64,000 nucleotides of DNA, from NCBI RefSeq assembly GCF_001686985.1, contig NZ_CP015318.1, forward strand, positions 1,734,001-1,798,000, read 5' to 3'. Shown in pieces: positions 36,769 to 45,900 of the stretch. The stretch comes from Mesorhizobium amorphae CCNWGS0123 (GTDB taxonomy: Bacteria > Pseudomonadota > Alphaproteobacteria > Rhizobiales > Rhizobiaceae). Made by a program: the position numbers and the translations under genes. Every line of letters starts with the position of its first letter. Within the stretch, counting starts at the first letter, position 1. The notes under the pieces are model-generated. The model was not told where the DNA came from and made no database searches. It saw nothing but the letters and a program-made list of their open reading frames with translations.

Positions 36769-38607
36769 CTAACGCGGGTGCAATGCCACCCAGAGCTCCT
36801 CACGCTCTGTTAGGTGTCGGGTCTCTCGGCGAATTCCCTGACTTTCAATTGCCATAGCGAACATGCCCGAGACGGGGAGATGCCTCGGGGATGGATGACC
36901 TAGAAGGTAATCCCGCAGGCACACCATATGACGATCTGGACCGGCGATGGCGGCAGTGTCGGCTCGAACTCTCCTAGCGTAGCGGCGGTGACTGGGGTCG
37001 GCAAGAGCGGCAACCTTTTCGGAGTACGGGATGCTTGTGGCAGCGATATTTCCGCCGCTGACGACATAACGCATCAACTCATTTTGCCCGAACAGGGTGC
37101 CACTTGAACCGACGTGTTCGTGCACAGAGTATGTTAGTTTTGCGTTCTTCGGCGTCGGTAACGTATGGACCAAGACAGCCCCCCCTTCGAGGCGCACTCC
37201 CACGGCGAACGCATTGTAAGCGGAGTTGGCATCGAAGACGTATGCAGCCACCACAGAAGCGGCCTTGCCGTCGGCAATCATCGCAACATGGGCTTCGTCC
37301 CCTTTGTCGCAACCTGGAAGCTCATAGTGTGCCGCCTTCCCGTGGGCGCCCGCCACGGAAAATTGTACCAGACAGCCAGAGGGTCGGGCCTCAACTTGTC
37401 CGCCCAGCAAAGCCAAAGTTTCGAAGTCTTCTTCAACAATCGCTGGAGGTTCCAAACTGGCACTTGCTTCGAGCCAAGCCAAACGAGGATATAGGTTGAT
37501 CGTTATCAGCCCGTCGTGTGTTGCCACATGGAGGACAGTGCCGGCCGCGTTAAAGGTGAGACCCAGTACCTTCTGACCTAGATCAAAACTCTTCCAGGCC
37601 GCGTCGAAACCGCCCGCGACATTTGCCGCCAGCCACAAGTTAACCTTGTTGTCGGCTGAAATGGCGATAAGTCGACCGTCACGGCTCATTCCAAGAACGT
37701 TCCGTGACAACGAAGGAGCGTAGAAGCCGCCGTTGAGCTGCCGCCATCCCGGCTGTGCGTCAACGAGATTTTCGTCTTTCTGGTAAGTCCATTGTTCAAA
37801 GCGATAGGTGCTCGCGCGCGCGTCGGTTGCGAACTGTATGACGCAGGTAGCCCGATCAAGACCGCATGACCCGCCAGTAACGGTCTCATCTGAGAAGAAT
37901 GCTTCGGCACTAGCCTGCGCGGATTCTTCCGCACGAACGAGCAGGGGAGCTGTCGACAAAATATAGTTGTCGGAGTCGCCTACCAATTTACGAGGTGAAG
38001 CCGCAGAGTCGTCGGGGATCAGGTCGAGTGCATTTCCGAGAACTATCGCGCTGGCAGTCGCCGATCGTTGGCTGTGACCCGCCGACATATCCAGATCCGC
38101 GACAAGCGCCCGTTCTCCATCTATTACGAGATGGAGGTCATGGCCCGGGTCTGCGTCGATCCGGCGTTGCTGGCATGATTTTCCGTCAACGGAGCAAACT
38201 ACAATGATCCAGGAGTTGGCGATTTCATCCTCTGAAACGCCAGCATTCACCATTTGCGTGATGGGATAAAGCGCGTAGATGGCCTTGCCTGTGATTTGGA
38301 TTTTTACGTCTTGGTAGTTGTAGTAGGCTAGTCGCTCGCCACTCTTCATTTTGAAGTGCATTTGCGTCTCGCTGGCGATCAATCCATAATCCAATATCTC
38401 CGTCGCCAAGGTCTCAGCACTAGCTGGACTCGGGATGATCTCCGTTGGTGGTGCGGAAGCCCAAGTGAGGAAAGCCCTTTCGACTTGCCTTAGATTGTTG
38501 CCAATGAGTGCGACACGCGTAGCGTTAAGGCTCGCGTCGGCGCTGTAAAAGATCGAAATTAGGGCGGCGACCGCAGCAAACAACAGGATGCCTGCGACCG
38601 CCGCCAC
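36769..38607 (-). CDS. Transmembrane and beta-propeller part of a TIR-domain protein (frameshifted gene)
   Basis: Up to 612 residues from a GTG at 38607. It opens with a membrane helix (VAAVAGILLFAAVAALISIF), then a soluble region, then WD40-like strands such as VLGMSRDGRLIAISADNKVNLWL and VLGLTFNAAGTVLHVATHDGLITINL. This resembles the sensor half of TIR-TM-propeller (STAND-like) proteins. The open frame extends upstream only to a TAG at 38637-38635, while the TIR half is read in another frame down to 38559. The two halves were therefore probably one gene, split by an indel within 38559-38634. There is no ribosome-binding site at the GTG. Codon usage and composition are less GC-rich than neighbouring genes, which suggests transfer. 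Confidence 0.6.
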   Translation of the reverse strand: MAAVAGILLFAAVAALISIFYSADASLNATRVALIGNNLRQVERAFLTWASAPPTEIIPSPASAETLATEILDYGLIASETQMHFKMKSGERLAYYNYQDVKIQITGKAIYALYPITQMVNAGVSEDEIANSWIIVVCSVDGKSCQQRRIDADPGHDLHLVIDGERALVADLDMSAGHSQRSATASAIVLGNALDLIPDDSAASPRKLVGDSDNYILSTAPLLVRAEESAQASAEAFFSDETVTGGSCGLDRATCVIQFATDARASTYRFEQWTYQKDENLVDAQPGWRQLNGGFYAPSLSRNVLGMSRDGRLIAISADNKVNLWLAANVAGGFDAAWKSFDLGQKVLGLTFNAAGTVLHVATHDGLITINLYPRLAWLEASASLEPPAIVEEDFETLALLGGQVEARPSGCLVQFSVAGAHGKAAHYELPGCDKGDEAHVAMIADGKAASVVAAYVFDANSAYNAFAVGVRLEGGAVLVHTLPTPKNAKLTYSVHEHVGSSGTLFGQNELMRYVVSGGNIAATSIPYSEKVAALADPSHRRYARRVRADTAAIAGPDRHMVCLRDYLLGHPSPRHLPVSGMFAMAIESQGIRRETRHLTEREELWVALHPR

Positions 38608-39053
38608 AGCAAACGGACGTGAACGAGCTCGCCCCTAGGTGGCGGCGCGGCGATCCACTTGCGCGCGTTACTGAGGCGATGCCCACGTAATAGCTCCGCG
38701 GATTTGCGACCGCCAGCCTCCCAACGCTTCGCTTCTTCGAAATAACGAGTGTTCGTCCGAACCCACGATAGATTGGTAACCACGGCTTTGCTTAGCTGAA
38801 GCAGAGCGGCTGACGCCGCCCCTGCGTCGCCACTTGTGAGGCGTAGGCCATGGATCCGCGACACATATGCCGGTATCTGATGCCATTCAATATTACCCAC
38901 GAGGATCGGAAGGATAGCCTTTTTCTGCCGGTCGGCCTCTGTTAGCTCGTCGGCGCAGATCTTCGATTTCACGGATACCGACGACGCGATGAAAACAACT
39001 CGGTCGCTAGCAGTGATTAACTCCACGGCGCGTGCCCACCACTGCTCTCGCAT
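38559..39053 (-). pseudogene. TIR-domain fragment, 5'-truncated and frameshifted
   Basis: Reads [40 protein letters not shown] and KKAILPIL, then LSWVRTNTRYFEEAKRWEAG and LLRGHRLSNARKWIAA. This is the second half of a TIR domain plus the linker common in bacterial TIR-sensor proteins. The glutamate of ICADEL is where NADase TIRs have their catalytic Glu. The first 45-55 residues of the domain (strand A, phosphate-binding and BB loop) are missing because the sequence runs into napC coding sequence near 39045. At its 3' end the frame shifts relative to the transmembrane/propeller half. Intact relatives act in NAD-depleting conflict or signalling roles; this copy is almost certainly inactive. 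Confidence 0.72.
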
Positions 39054-39670
39054 TCCTGACGCTTGGCGGTTTCGTTGGCGGCATCATGTTCTGGGGCGCT
39101 TTCAATACCGCGCTGGAATTGACCAACACTGAGCAATTTTGCGTTTCCTGCCACGAGATGGAGAACAACGTCTATCAAGAACTGACGCGGACGGTCCATT
39201 TCTCCAACCGTTCCGGAGTCCGCGCTTCTTGCCCGGACTGTCATGTGCCGCACGAATGGACCGACAAGATCGCGCGCAAGATGCAGGCTTCAAAGGAAGT
39301 CTGGGGAAAGATATTCGGGACAATCGACACACGGCGCAAGTTTCTCAACATGCGTCTCGATCTTGCCAAGCACGAATGGGCGCGGCTGAAGGCGAACGAC
39401 AGCCTTGAATGCCGCAACTGCCATTCGTCGGTCGCCATGGACCTGTCGAAGCAGACTGTGCGGGCCGCCGAAATCCATACGCGCTACCTGCTTTCAGGCG
39501 AAGCGACGTGCATAGACTGTCATAAAGGCATCGCGCATGAGCTGCCGAATATGGAGGGCGTCGATCCGGGCTGGAGGGTGCCGCCGGAACTCCAGGGCGA
39601 GAAGCTTCCACAGTCGTCTGCCATCGACGAACTCGAGCGTTTGATAGCGGTTTATCATCCCGGGCGCTAA
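39032..39670 (+). CDS. napC: NapC/NirT-type tetraheme c-type cytochrome, 5'-truncated
   Basis: Membrane-anchored quinol dehydrogenase that normally feeds electrons to periplasmic nitrate reductase. Four heme-binding sites are intact: CVSCH, CPDCH, CRNCH and CIDCH, along with the family-specific [20 protein letters not shown] and [12 protein letters not shown]. The N-terminus is abnormal: homologues have about 20-25 more residues before [20 protein letters not shown], but upstream of about 39040 the sequence is that of the opposed TIR gene. A GTG at 39032 keeps a partial anchor but has no ribosome-binding site. It is probably a non-expressed remnant, or weakly expressed. No napA, napB or napD is present in the window. 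Confidence 0.8.
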   Translation: MPTTALAFLTLGGFVGGIMFWGAFNTALELTNTEQFCVSCHEMENNVYQELTRTVHFSNRSGVRASCPDCHVPHEWTDKIARKMQASKEVWGKIFGTIDTRRKFLNMRLDLAKHEWARLKANDSLECRNCHSSVAMDLSKQTVRAAEIHTRYLLSGEATCIDCHKGIAHELPNMEGVDPGWRVPPELQGEKLPQSSAIDELERLIAVYHPGR

Positions 39671-39786
39671 CGAAGGCTACAGGTCACCAACAAAGCCAGA
39701 GGGATCGTCAGCCCGCCAGGTCTGAATGCATAGACTTTGCGGGCCTCGCCCGCACAACCCAAAGGTTGTTTTGGGGAAGAGCGTGC

Positions 39787-40239
39787 TCAGCAAGTGACGA
39801 GTTCGGCGTGGCCAAAGCCCTTGGAATAGTCGAGCACGGAGATGACCGTAGGCATCACGCGAAATATGCGCACCTGCTCCGGCGTCGGCATCGGGCCTGG
39901 CAGCGAGACTTGCTCCGGATATTTCAGCGGCAGCATCCGTAGGACCTTTTCCGCTTCGGCCCGGTCTGCCACCGCCTGCGCGCGCGCCGCCATGGAAAGT
40001 CCGGTGATTTCCATCACCTGTGGCGTGTCGTGATCGATGGTCAAGGACACCCGATCGTCTTGCGCCAGATTCGCGGCCTTCTGGCTTTCCAGACCGCAGA
40101 GGAAGTAAAGGGTAAGGCCTTCGTTCACGTAGCCAACGGTCGTCGCCTGCGGCCAGCCGTCCGGCCTTAGCGTTGCAATCGTCATGACCCGATGCTGATC
40201 CAACAGCGTCTCGATCTTGTTCCTGATCTCTTCGTTCAT
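39787..40239 (-). CDS. Pyridoxamine 5'-phosphate oxidase-like FMN/split-barrel protein
   Basis: 150-residue split-barrel flavoprotein. Visible features are VMTIATLRPDGWPQATTVGYV at the N-terminus, LYFLCGLESQKAANLAQDDRVSL in the centre (the usual residue set for FMN phosphate contacts), and a C-terminal strand VRIFRVMPTVISVLDY. Members bind FMN, F420 or heme and act as small reductases; which applies is unknown. GGAG lies 8 bases before the ATG. A FixK/FNR-type box centred 67 bases before the start suggests low-oxygen induction. It is divergent from the universal stress protein gene. Confidence 0.82.
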   Translation of the reverse strand: MNEEIRNKIETLLDQHRVMTIATLRPDGWPQATTVGYVNEGLTLYFLCGLESQKAANLAQDDRVSLTIDHDTPQVMEITGLSMAARAQAVADRAEAEKVLRMLPLKYPEQVSLPGPMPTPEQVRIFRVMPTVISVLDYSKGFGHAELVTC

Positions 40240-40299
40240 CCGTTGTCTCCAACGTCATTGCTGACCGTGGTCATAGTAGGGGCCGTAGACCGCCACGCA

Positions 40300-40313
40300 T
40301 TGACGCACATCAA
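40300..40313. promoter_or_regulatory. FNR/FixK-type box between the PNPOx-like and Usp genes
   Basis: TTGACGCACATCAA fits TTGAY-N4-RTCAA. It is centred 67 bases upstream of the PNPOx-like start (minus strand), compatible with a -41.5 activator position, and 283 bases from the Usp start. The rest of the 350-base gap 40240-40589 holds the strong Usp ribosome-binding site AAAGGAGG (40574-40581) and nothing else recognised. Confidence 0.7.
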
Positions 40314-40589
40314 CGCAATGGCGGGCAAAAGTGCCTCGGCAGCGTTTGCTGGCGGAACGAAACGCAAATCAGTTGGGCCCGCTCTGCGACTCCAGCGGTA
40401 GCGCCGCGAAATGCCGACATTCAGCATAACTGAGGCGGACTCAGCGAGCGTGCGTACGCAACCTCAATTCCCCGGCCGACGGACGACAGCATTTGCGGTG
40501 AATCAATGCGCACGCCGTCCACTGCCTCCACAGATGTCGCAAGCGCTGGCATCCAGTGGCTCGACCCCGCCGCAAAGGAGGCGAATCTG

Positions 40590-41426
40590 ATGAAGCTAAT
40601 GGCATCTCTGTCTCTGGCGACATACCCGGAGGCGAACACACCAAAGATCGCGTCGAATGCAGTCGCAGTCGCCAAGCATATTGGAGCGACGCTGCACGCG
40701 GCCGCCATCAATGTCGACATTCCCGACGTTTCAAACGCTCTGTCGAGCTACCTGCTCGATCTTCCCAACAAGATCAGGGAGGCCGAAGCGACCAGTCGCA
40801 AGTTCGGCAAGAACCTGCTGGAAACAGTTGCAAAAGAAGCATTGCAGGGCGAAGTGAGCTTGACGACACAGGAGCTGGCCGCGCCACCGGCCCTTATTGG
40901 GGATACAGCGGCGGCGCAGGGCCGCTATTTCGATGTCTGCCTGGTCGGATGGGCTTCGGACAACCAGACGGCGCGAATGACGGCCGAGGCGATCGTATTC
41001 GGATCGGGTCGGCCGACCCTGCTGCTCCCTGACACCAAGGAAATCGGTGCCCTTGACCATATCGTCATCGCCTGGGATGGCAGTCGCGTAGCGGCACGGG
41101 CTGTTGCTGATGCACAACCGTTTCTGGAGCGTGCCTCGATGATCACGGTTGTGACCGTGACGGACGAAAAGCCGCTTCCGGGACAAGACATCGGTGAACG
41201 CCTTGCGCAAGGCCTGAGGATGCGCGGTCTGGCGGCCGAAGCCGCATCAATTCAGGCGGGGCGTCGCTCTATCGCCACTGCTCTCCAGGAGCATGCCCTC
41301 GAAATCGGCGGCAAACTATTGGTGATGGGTGGATACGGTCATTCGCGCGTCAGGGACTTCGTCCTCGGTGGGGCGACAGAAGGCATTCTCTCGGATTTGC
41401 GCCTGCCCGTTCTCCTATCGCACTAG
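40590..41426 (+). CDS. Universal stress protein, UspA family
   Basis: 278 residues: a diverged N-terminal Usp-like half (MKLMASLSLATYPEANTPKI, VAVAKHIGATLHAAAI) and a canonical C-terminal Usp half (LDHIVIAWDGSRVAARAVADA, LLVMGGYGHSRVRDFVLGG) with the G-x2-G-x9-G nucleotide motif. It probably binds ATP and works as a stress-survival protein in the cytoplasm. The ATG at 40590 has AAAGGAGG 8 bases upstream; a longer frame from 40506 lacks support. It leads a plus-strand cluster with the MBL nuclease 3 bases after its stop, then the P-type ATPase. Confidence 0.9.
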   Translation: MKLMASLSLATYPEANTPKIASNAVAVAKHIGATLHAAAINVDIPDVSNALSSYLLDLPNKIREAEATSRKFGKNLLETVAKEALQGEVSLTTQELAAPPALIGDTAAAQGRYFDVCLVGWASDNQTARMTAEAIVFGSGRPTLLLPDTKEIGALDHIVIAWDGSRVAARAVADAQPFLERASMITVVTVTDEKPLPGQDIGERLAQGLRMRGLAAEAASIQAGRRSIATALQEHALEIGGKLLVMGGYGHSRVRDFVLGGATEGILSDLRLPVLLSH

Positions 41427-41429
41427 GGC

Positions 41430-43076
41430 ATGAGTGCCATGAACGTCAATCGCGACACGGATCCTGTCTTGCGCTTCCACGGCGCAGCCCACGGCGTTAC
41501 CGGCTCTTGCTACGAGATCGAAACACCACGCGCGAGAATTCTCGTCGACTGCGGCCTCTTCCAGGGATCGAAGTCGGAGCGGGCTTTGAACTACGGCGCG
41601 TTTCCGTTCCCGCCGGACGCGATTGACGCCGTCATCCTGACGCACGCGCATATCGACCACAGCGGCCTTCTGCCAAAACTGGTCAAGCAGGGTTTTGCCG
41701 GGCCAATCCACACGACCCGAGCTACAATCGATCTTTGCTCGGTCATGTTGCCGGATGCGGCACATATCCAGGAAATGGAGGTTGAGCAGCTGAACCGCCG
41801 CAACGCGCAGCGTGGGCGGGCGCCGGTCGAGCCGATCTACAGGCAGAAGGATGCTGCAGCGTGTATGACGCTGTTTCGGGCTCTGGGATACGGCGAATGG
41901 ACCACCGTCGCCGAGGGTCTTCGGGCCCGCTTCTGGAACGCTGGCCATCTGCTCGGTTCCGCCTCGGTCGAGCTCGAGATCGACCTGGAACATCAGAACA
42001 CACCGATGCGCATATTGTTTTCAGGCGATATCGGACCCGGCCACAAGCTGCTGCATACCGACCCCGAGGGCCCGGCCGGTGTCGACTATCTCGTCTGCGA
42101 ATCGACTTATGGCGACCGGGACCGCCCGGACGTTTCGCCTGAACAGCGGCGATCCATGCTCGGCGACGTGGTGCGCAGCGCTGCCGAGGCGAATGGCCCC
42201 CTTATCGTTCCCTCCTTCGCCGTCGAGCGGACACAGGAATTGCTGGTAGACCTCTACCTGCTCATGAAAGCGGGAGAGGTGCCGACTGCTCCGATCTTCG
42301 TCGACTCGCCACTGGCGACACGCGCCAGCACGATCTTCGAAAGACATGCCGACGACATCGAGCATGGCGACGTTCTGCGTCAGGCTCTCAGTTCACCCCA
42401 GTTGCGCTTCACCGAAACCATCGAGCAAAGCAAGGCGATCAACCGCCTGACCGGCTTTTTCGTCGTGATCGCCGCCAGCGGCATGTGCGACGCTGGGCGT
42501 ATCCGCCATCATCTCAAAGCCAACCTCTGGCGCCGGAACGCCACCGTGATGATGGCCGGGTACCAGGCTCAGGGGTCGCTCGGTAGAATACTGCTCGACG
42601 GCGCGCAGCGTGTGCGCATCCAGGGCGAAGAGGTGGAGGTCAAGGCCCGCATCAGTCTATTCGATCTCTACTCCGGCCATGCCGACGCAAGCGAACTCGT
42701 CGCCTGGGCCTTGGCTCGAACTCCGGTCAAGCAGACGGTGTTCCTGACGCATGGCGAAGAAGAAGGCTTGGTCGGCCTCAGCGGCCGGCTGGCAGGATCA
42801 ATGCCTTCGGACCAGATCATCATGCCGGAGCTGGATAACGCTTTCCAATTGACGTCCCACGGCTGTTTGCCGGTCGACGCCAACGAGCCGCGCCGCCTGA
42901 AGCCGGAAAAGATTGCCCGCCTCGACTGGCACAACGATCTTTCAAAGCTTCTCCTCGACGTCACCGAGGCCGTCAACACCGCGGCCGACGAACGGGGTCG
43001 CGCTGCAATCATAAGACGGATGCGCCGAGCGCTGGACGCGCCAGCACATGGTGCCTTCGCAAGTGACGAAAGCTAA
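41430..43076 (+). CDS. MBL-fold beta-CASP nuclease (CPSF/YSH1-like)
   Basis: 548-residue metallo-beta-lactamase with a beta-CASP insert, the bacterial group related to RNA 3'-processing nucleases. The zinc site THAHIDHSG is at residues 71-79, motif 3 at AGHLLGSA, motif 4 at FSGDIGPG, and beta-CASP motifs at IVPSFAVERTQELL, VIAASGMCDAGRIRHHL and YSGHADASELV, with a final LTHGEEEG histidine. All metal ligands are intact. Probably a cytoplasmic endo- or exoribonuclease. It starts 3 bases after the Usp gene (ATG 41430, or 41439), so the two are co-transcribed. Such enzymes often travel with stress proteins, but the target RNA is unknown. Confidence 0.88.
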   Translation: MSAMNVNRDTDPVLRFHGAAHGVTGSCYEIETPRARILVDCGLFQGSKSERALNYGAFPFPPDAIDAVILTHAHIDHSGLLPKLVKQGFAGPIHTTRATIDLCSVMLPDAAHIQEMEVEQLNRRNAQRGRAPVEPIYRQKDAAACMTLFRALGYGEWTTVAEGLRARFWNAGHLLGSASVELEIDLEHQNTPMRILFSGDIGPGHKLLHTDPEGPAGVDYLVCESTYGDRDRPDVSPEQRRSMLGDVVRSAAEANGPLIVPSFAVERTQELLVDLYLLMKAGEVPTAPIFVDSPLATRASTIFERHADDIEHGDVLRQALSSPQLRFTETIEQSKAINRLTGFFVVIAASGMCDAGRIRHHLKANLWRRNATVMMAGYQAQGSLGRILLDGAQRVRIQGEEVEVKARISLFDLYSGHADASELVAWALARTPVKQTVFLTHGEEEGLVGLSGRLAGSMPSDQIIMPELDNAFQLTSHGCLPVDANEPRRLKPEKIARLDWHNDLSKLLLDVTEAVNTAADERGRAAIIRRMRRALDAPAHGAFASDES

Positions 43077-43149
43077 TCGCGCATCTTTGAATTCAATTCT
43101 CGTCATACAGCAAGTGCAAGGCAGCACGCTGGGACTCGAAGAAGGCCAA

Positions 43150-45711
43150 ATGTCTCGATCCGCTTCATCGACTATTGCAATGCCCGGCCTCAGCGAGGCC
43201 GAAGCGCAGGCAAGGCTTGCCACCGAAGGGTTCAACGAATTGCCCAGGTCCAGTCGCCGGACGTCGTTGCGGATTGCTATCGAGGTCATGCGCGAGCCGA
43301 TGCTTGCCCTGCTGTTGGGTGGAGGTAGCGTTTATCTGCTTCTTGGCGATCTCCAGGAGGCGTTGATCCTGCTTGCATTTGCCACCTTGTCTGTGGGGAT
43401 TACCATTGTTCAGGAGGCGCGGACGGAGCGTGTCCTCGAGGCGTTGCGCGACCTGACAAGTCCGCGCGCCCTGGTAATACGCGATGGCGAACGCAAGCGA
43501 ATTGCGGGCCGCGAGGTGGTGCGCGGCGATACGGTCGTGCTGGGCGAGGGGGATCGGGTTCCGGCCGATATCATGCTCATCCAGAGCCGGGATATCCAGA
43601 CCGATGAGTCCTTGCTGACAGGCGAGTCCGTTCCGGTACGCAAGATTGCGGCCAGGGATGGCGATCTGCCAGCCGAATGCAGGCCGGGGGGTGACGACCT
43701 GCCTTTCGCGTTTTCCGGATCACTCGTCGTTCGCGGTTCAGGCATTGGCGAAGTTCTGGCAACCGGGCCGCTCAGCCAAATCGGTGCGATCGGGCAATCG
43801 CTTAGTACCATGGAAACCGAGGCACCCCGCTTGCAGCGACAAACAAAACGCCTTGTCGGCATCTTCGCACTGGTCGGCGGCGCCGTCAGCGTTCTCGCCG
43901 TCGTGCTCTACGGCGTTTTGCGCGGAGGATGGCTTGATGCGGTTCTTGCTGGCATCGCGCTGGGCATGTCGATGCTGCCCGAAGAGTTTCCGATGGTGTT
44001 AACGATTTTCATGGCCATGGGCGCCTGGCGCATCTCGCAGGCGCGCGTGCTCACCCGTCGTGCGGCAGCGATCGAGACGCTTGGCTCGGCAACTGTCCTT
44101 TGCACCGACAAGACCGGAACGCTGACCGAAAATCGCATGACAATTGCAGAACTGAGAACGCCCGATGGCAAACTGCTTCGCCTGCTGAACAACTCAAACA
44201 CAGAGATGCCGGAGGCATTTTGGGAGTTGGTCAAAATCGGCGTGCTTGCCAGTGCCGAGATTCCCTTTGATCCGATGGAAAGGGCATTTCACAAACTTGC
44301 GCAAGAACGATTGCCCAAGCGCGCGGACAGTGCTGATCGGAAATTGGCCCGCGCCTATGGGTTGCGTCCTGAACTGTTGGCAATGTCGAATGCCTGGCAG
44401 TCGTCGGCTGAAGGCAGCGACTGCCTGATTGCCGCCAAGGGTTCGCCGGAGGCCATCGCGGCGCTCTGTCGTCTGCCTGCGGATCGTGTCGCGTTGGTCA
44501 AGGATGTAGTGGACGCCATGGCGACGGAAGGACTCCGCGTTTTGGGCGTGGCGCGTTCCAGTCATGCCGGCGATCGATTGCCTGACAAGCAGACTGGTTT
44601 CGATTTCGAATTCATGGGCCTCGTCGGACTTGCCGATCCCCTGCGTCCAGGGGTTCCGGATGCGGTGAGCAATTGCCGCTCCGCCGGCATCAGAGTGATC
44701 ATGATCACCGGGGACTATCCCGCGACCGCCAGAGCGATCGCCCGCGAGGCCGGGCTCGACTTCAACGATGTCGTCACCGGTGAAGAGCTCAAGACACTGG
44801 ATGACGCAGCCCTGTTAGCTCGCGCAAAAACCGCAGCGGTGTTCGCGCGGATTATGCCCGAGCAGAAACTGGCAATCGTCAGAGCATTGAAGGCCAATGG
44901 CGAGATTGTCGCCATGACGGGAGACGGCGTCAACGATGCTCCGTCGCTGAAAGCCGCAAGCATTGGCATTGCCATGGGCGGTCGCGGCACGGATGTCGCG
45001 CGGGAGGCGTCGTCCATCGTCCTCCTCGACGACGACTTCGGGTCAATCGTCAAAGCCATCCGGCTGGGGCGCCGCATCTACGACAACTTGCGCAAGGCAA
45101 TGGGCTTCATTCTTGCCGTGCACGTACCGATCGCGGGGCTGGCCCTCCTTCCCTTGCTGTTTGGGCTGCCCATCCTGTTCGGGCCAATTCACATTGCCTT
45201 TCTGGAGATGGTGATCGATCCGGTCTGCTCATTGGTCTTTGAAGCAGAAACCGAGGAAGACGACACGATGAGGCGTCCGCCGCGGGATCCGGAGGCTGCG
45301 CTCTTCTCGCGCTCGTTGATCGCGTGGAGCGTTGTGCAGGGCCTGCTGGCATTCGCGCTTGTTGCGGGCATCTTCCTCTTCGCCTTGCACTGGGGAATGC
45401 CGGAAAATGAGATTCGCGCCCTGACGTTCTTCTCGCTGGTGTTGACGATCGTTGGGCTTATTTTCGTCAACCGCACGTTCAGCGAGTCGCTGCTTACTGC
45501 GTTAATCCGGCCAAACAGATCGCTTGCTCTCGTCGTCGTGGTGGTTGCTGCGGCGCTGGGCGGGACACTTGTCTGGCCACTCGCAAGTGGCCTCTTCCAG
45601 TTCGGACCGCTGCATCTGGACGACCTCGCCGTCACGTTTGCGGCTGGGTTGGCAGTGCTGGTCTGCCTCGAGATCCTCAAACATTTCTGGCGGGAGGGGC
45701 TGAAAGCCTGA
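43150..45711 (+). CDS. Cation-translocating P-type ATPase
   Basis: 853-residue ion pump. It has an N-terminal cation-ATPase domain (LSEAEAQARLATEGFNELP), the actuator TGES motif, the phosphorylation site VLCTDKTGTLTENRM, the nucleotide-domain KGSPEAIA, the hinge MTGDGVNDAPSLKAA, and six or more membrane helices in two groups. The fourth-helix ion motif is PEEFPMV rather than the PEGLP of calcium pumps, and the sixth helix has FLEMVIDPVCSLVFE. The ion (Ca, Mg or other) cannot be named. The ATG at 43150 is preferred to 43048, which overlaps the nuclease gene. It follows the MBL gene by 73 bases and is probably in the same operon. Confidence 0.88.
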   Translation: MSRSASSTIAMPGLSEAEAQARLATEGFNELPRSSRRTSLRIAIEVMREPMLALLLGGGSVYLLLGDLQEALILLAFATLSVGITIVQEARTERVLEALRDLTSPRALVIRDGERKRIAGREVVRGDTVVLGEGDRVPADIMLIQSRDIQTDESLLTGESVPVRKIAARDGDLPAECRPGGDDLPFAFSGSLVVRGSGIGEVLATGPLSQIGAIGQSLSTMETEAPRLQRQTKRLVGIFALVGGAVSVLAVVLYGVLRGGWLDAVLAGIALGMSMLPEEFPMVLTIFMAMGAWRISQARVLTRRAAAIETLGSATVLCTDKTGTLTENRMTIAELRTPDGKLLRLLNNSNTEMPEAFWELVKIGVLASAEIPFDPMERAFHKLAQERLPKRADSADRKLARAYGLRPELLAMSNAWQSSAEGSDCLIAAKGSPEAIAALCRLPADRVALVKDVVDAMATEGLRVLGVARSSHAGDRLPDKQTGFDFEFMGLVGLADPLRPGVPDAVSNCRSAGIRVIMITGDYPATARAIAREAGLDFNDVVTGEELKTLDDAALLARAKTAAVFARIMPEQKLAIVRALKANGEIVAMTGDGVNDAPSLKAASIGIAMGGRGTDVAREASSIVLLDDDFGSIVKAIRLGRRIYDNLRKAMGFILAVHVPIAGLALLPLLFGLPILFGPIHIAFLEMVIDPVCSLVFEAETEEDDTMRRPPRDPEAALFSRSLIAWSVVQGLLAFALVAGIFLFALHWGMPENEIRALTFFSLVLTIVGLIFVNRTFSESLLTALIRPNRSLALVVVVVAAALGGTLVWPLASGLFQFGPLHLDDLAVTFAAGLAVLVCLEILKHFWREGLKA

Positions 45712-45900
45712 TTACTGGTGGAAGTATGACCGCGGTTTCGAGCAGCGCGAACGCCCAGCTTGCGCAATGCGCGAGCGATGCAGCAGCGGGCGGCCTTCGC
45801 CGAGCAGGTGATGAACCGAAAGTCGCGCGACGCGTTGGTGCTCCATGGCTAAGGCGGGATCCGCGGGCTTTCGCAAAATGAGACAACGGAGCCAAATCAG

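Noticed and set aside
36432..36803. 123-codon minus-strand frame at the end of the propeller gene
   Set aside because: Weak codon usage, no ribosome-binding site, and overlap with the better supported frame. It probably reflects AT-rich noncoding DNA.
43087..43096. TTGAATTCAA palindrome as a possible FNR box before the P-type ATPase
   Set aside because: The half-sites are adjacent without the required 4-base spacing of TTGAY-N4-RTCAA.
45726..45881. 51-codon frame between the P-type ATPase and phosphoketolase genes
   Set aside because: No ribosome-binding site and no motif; too short to support as a gene.
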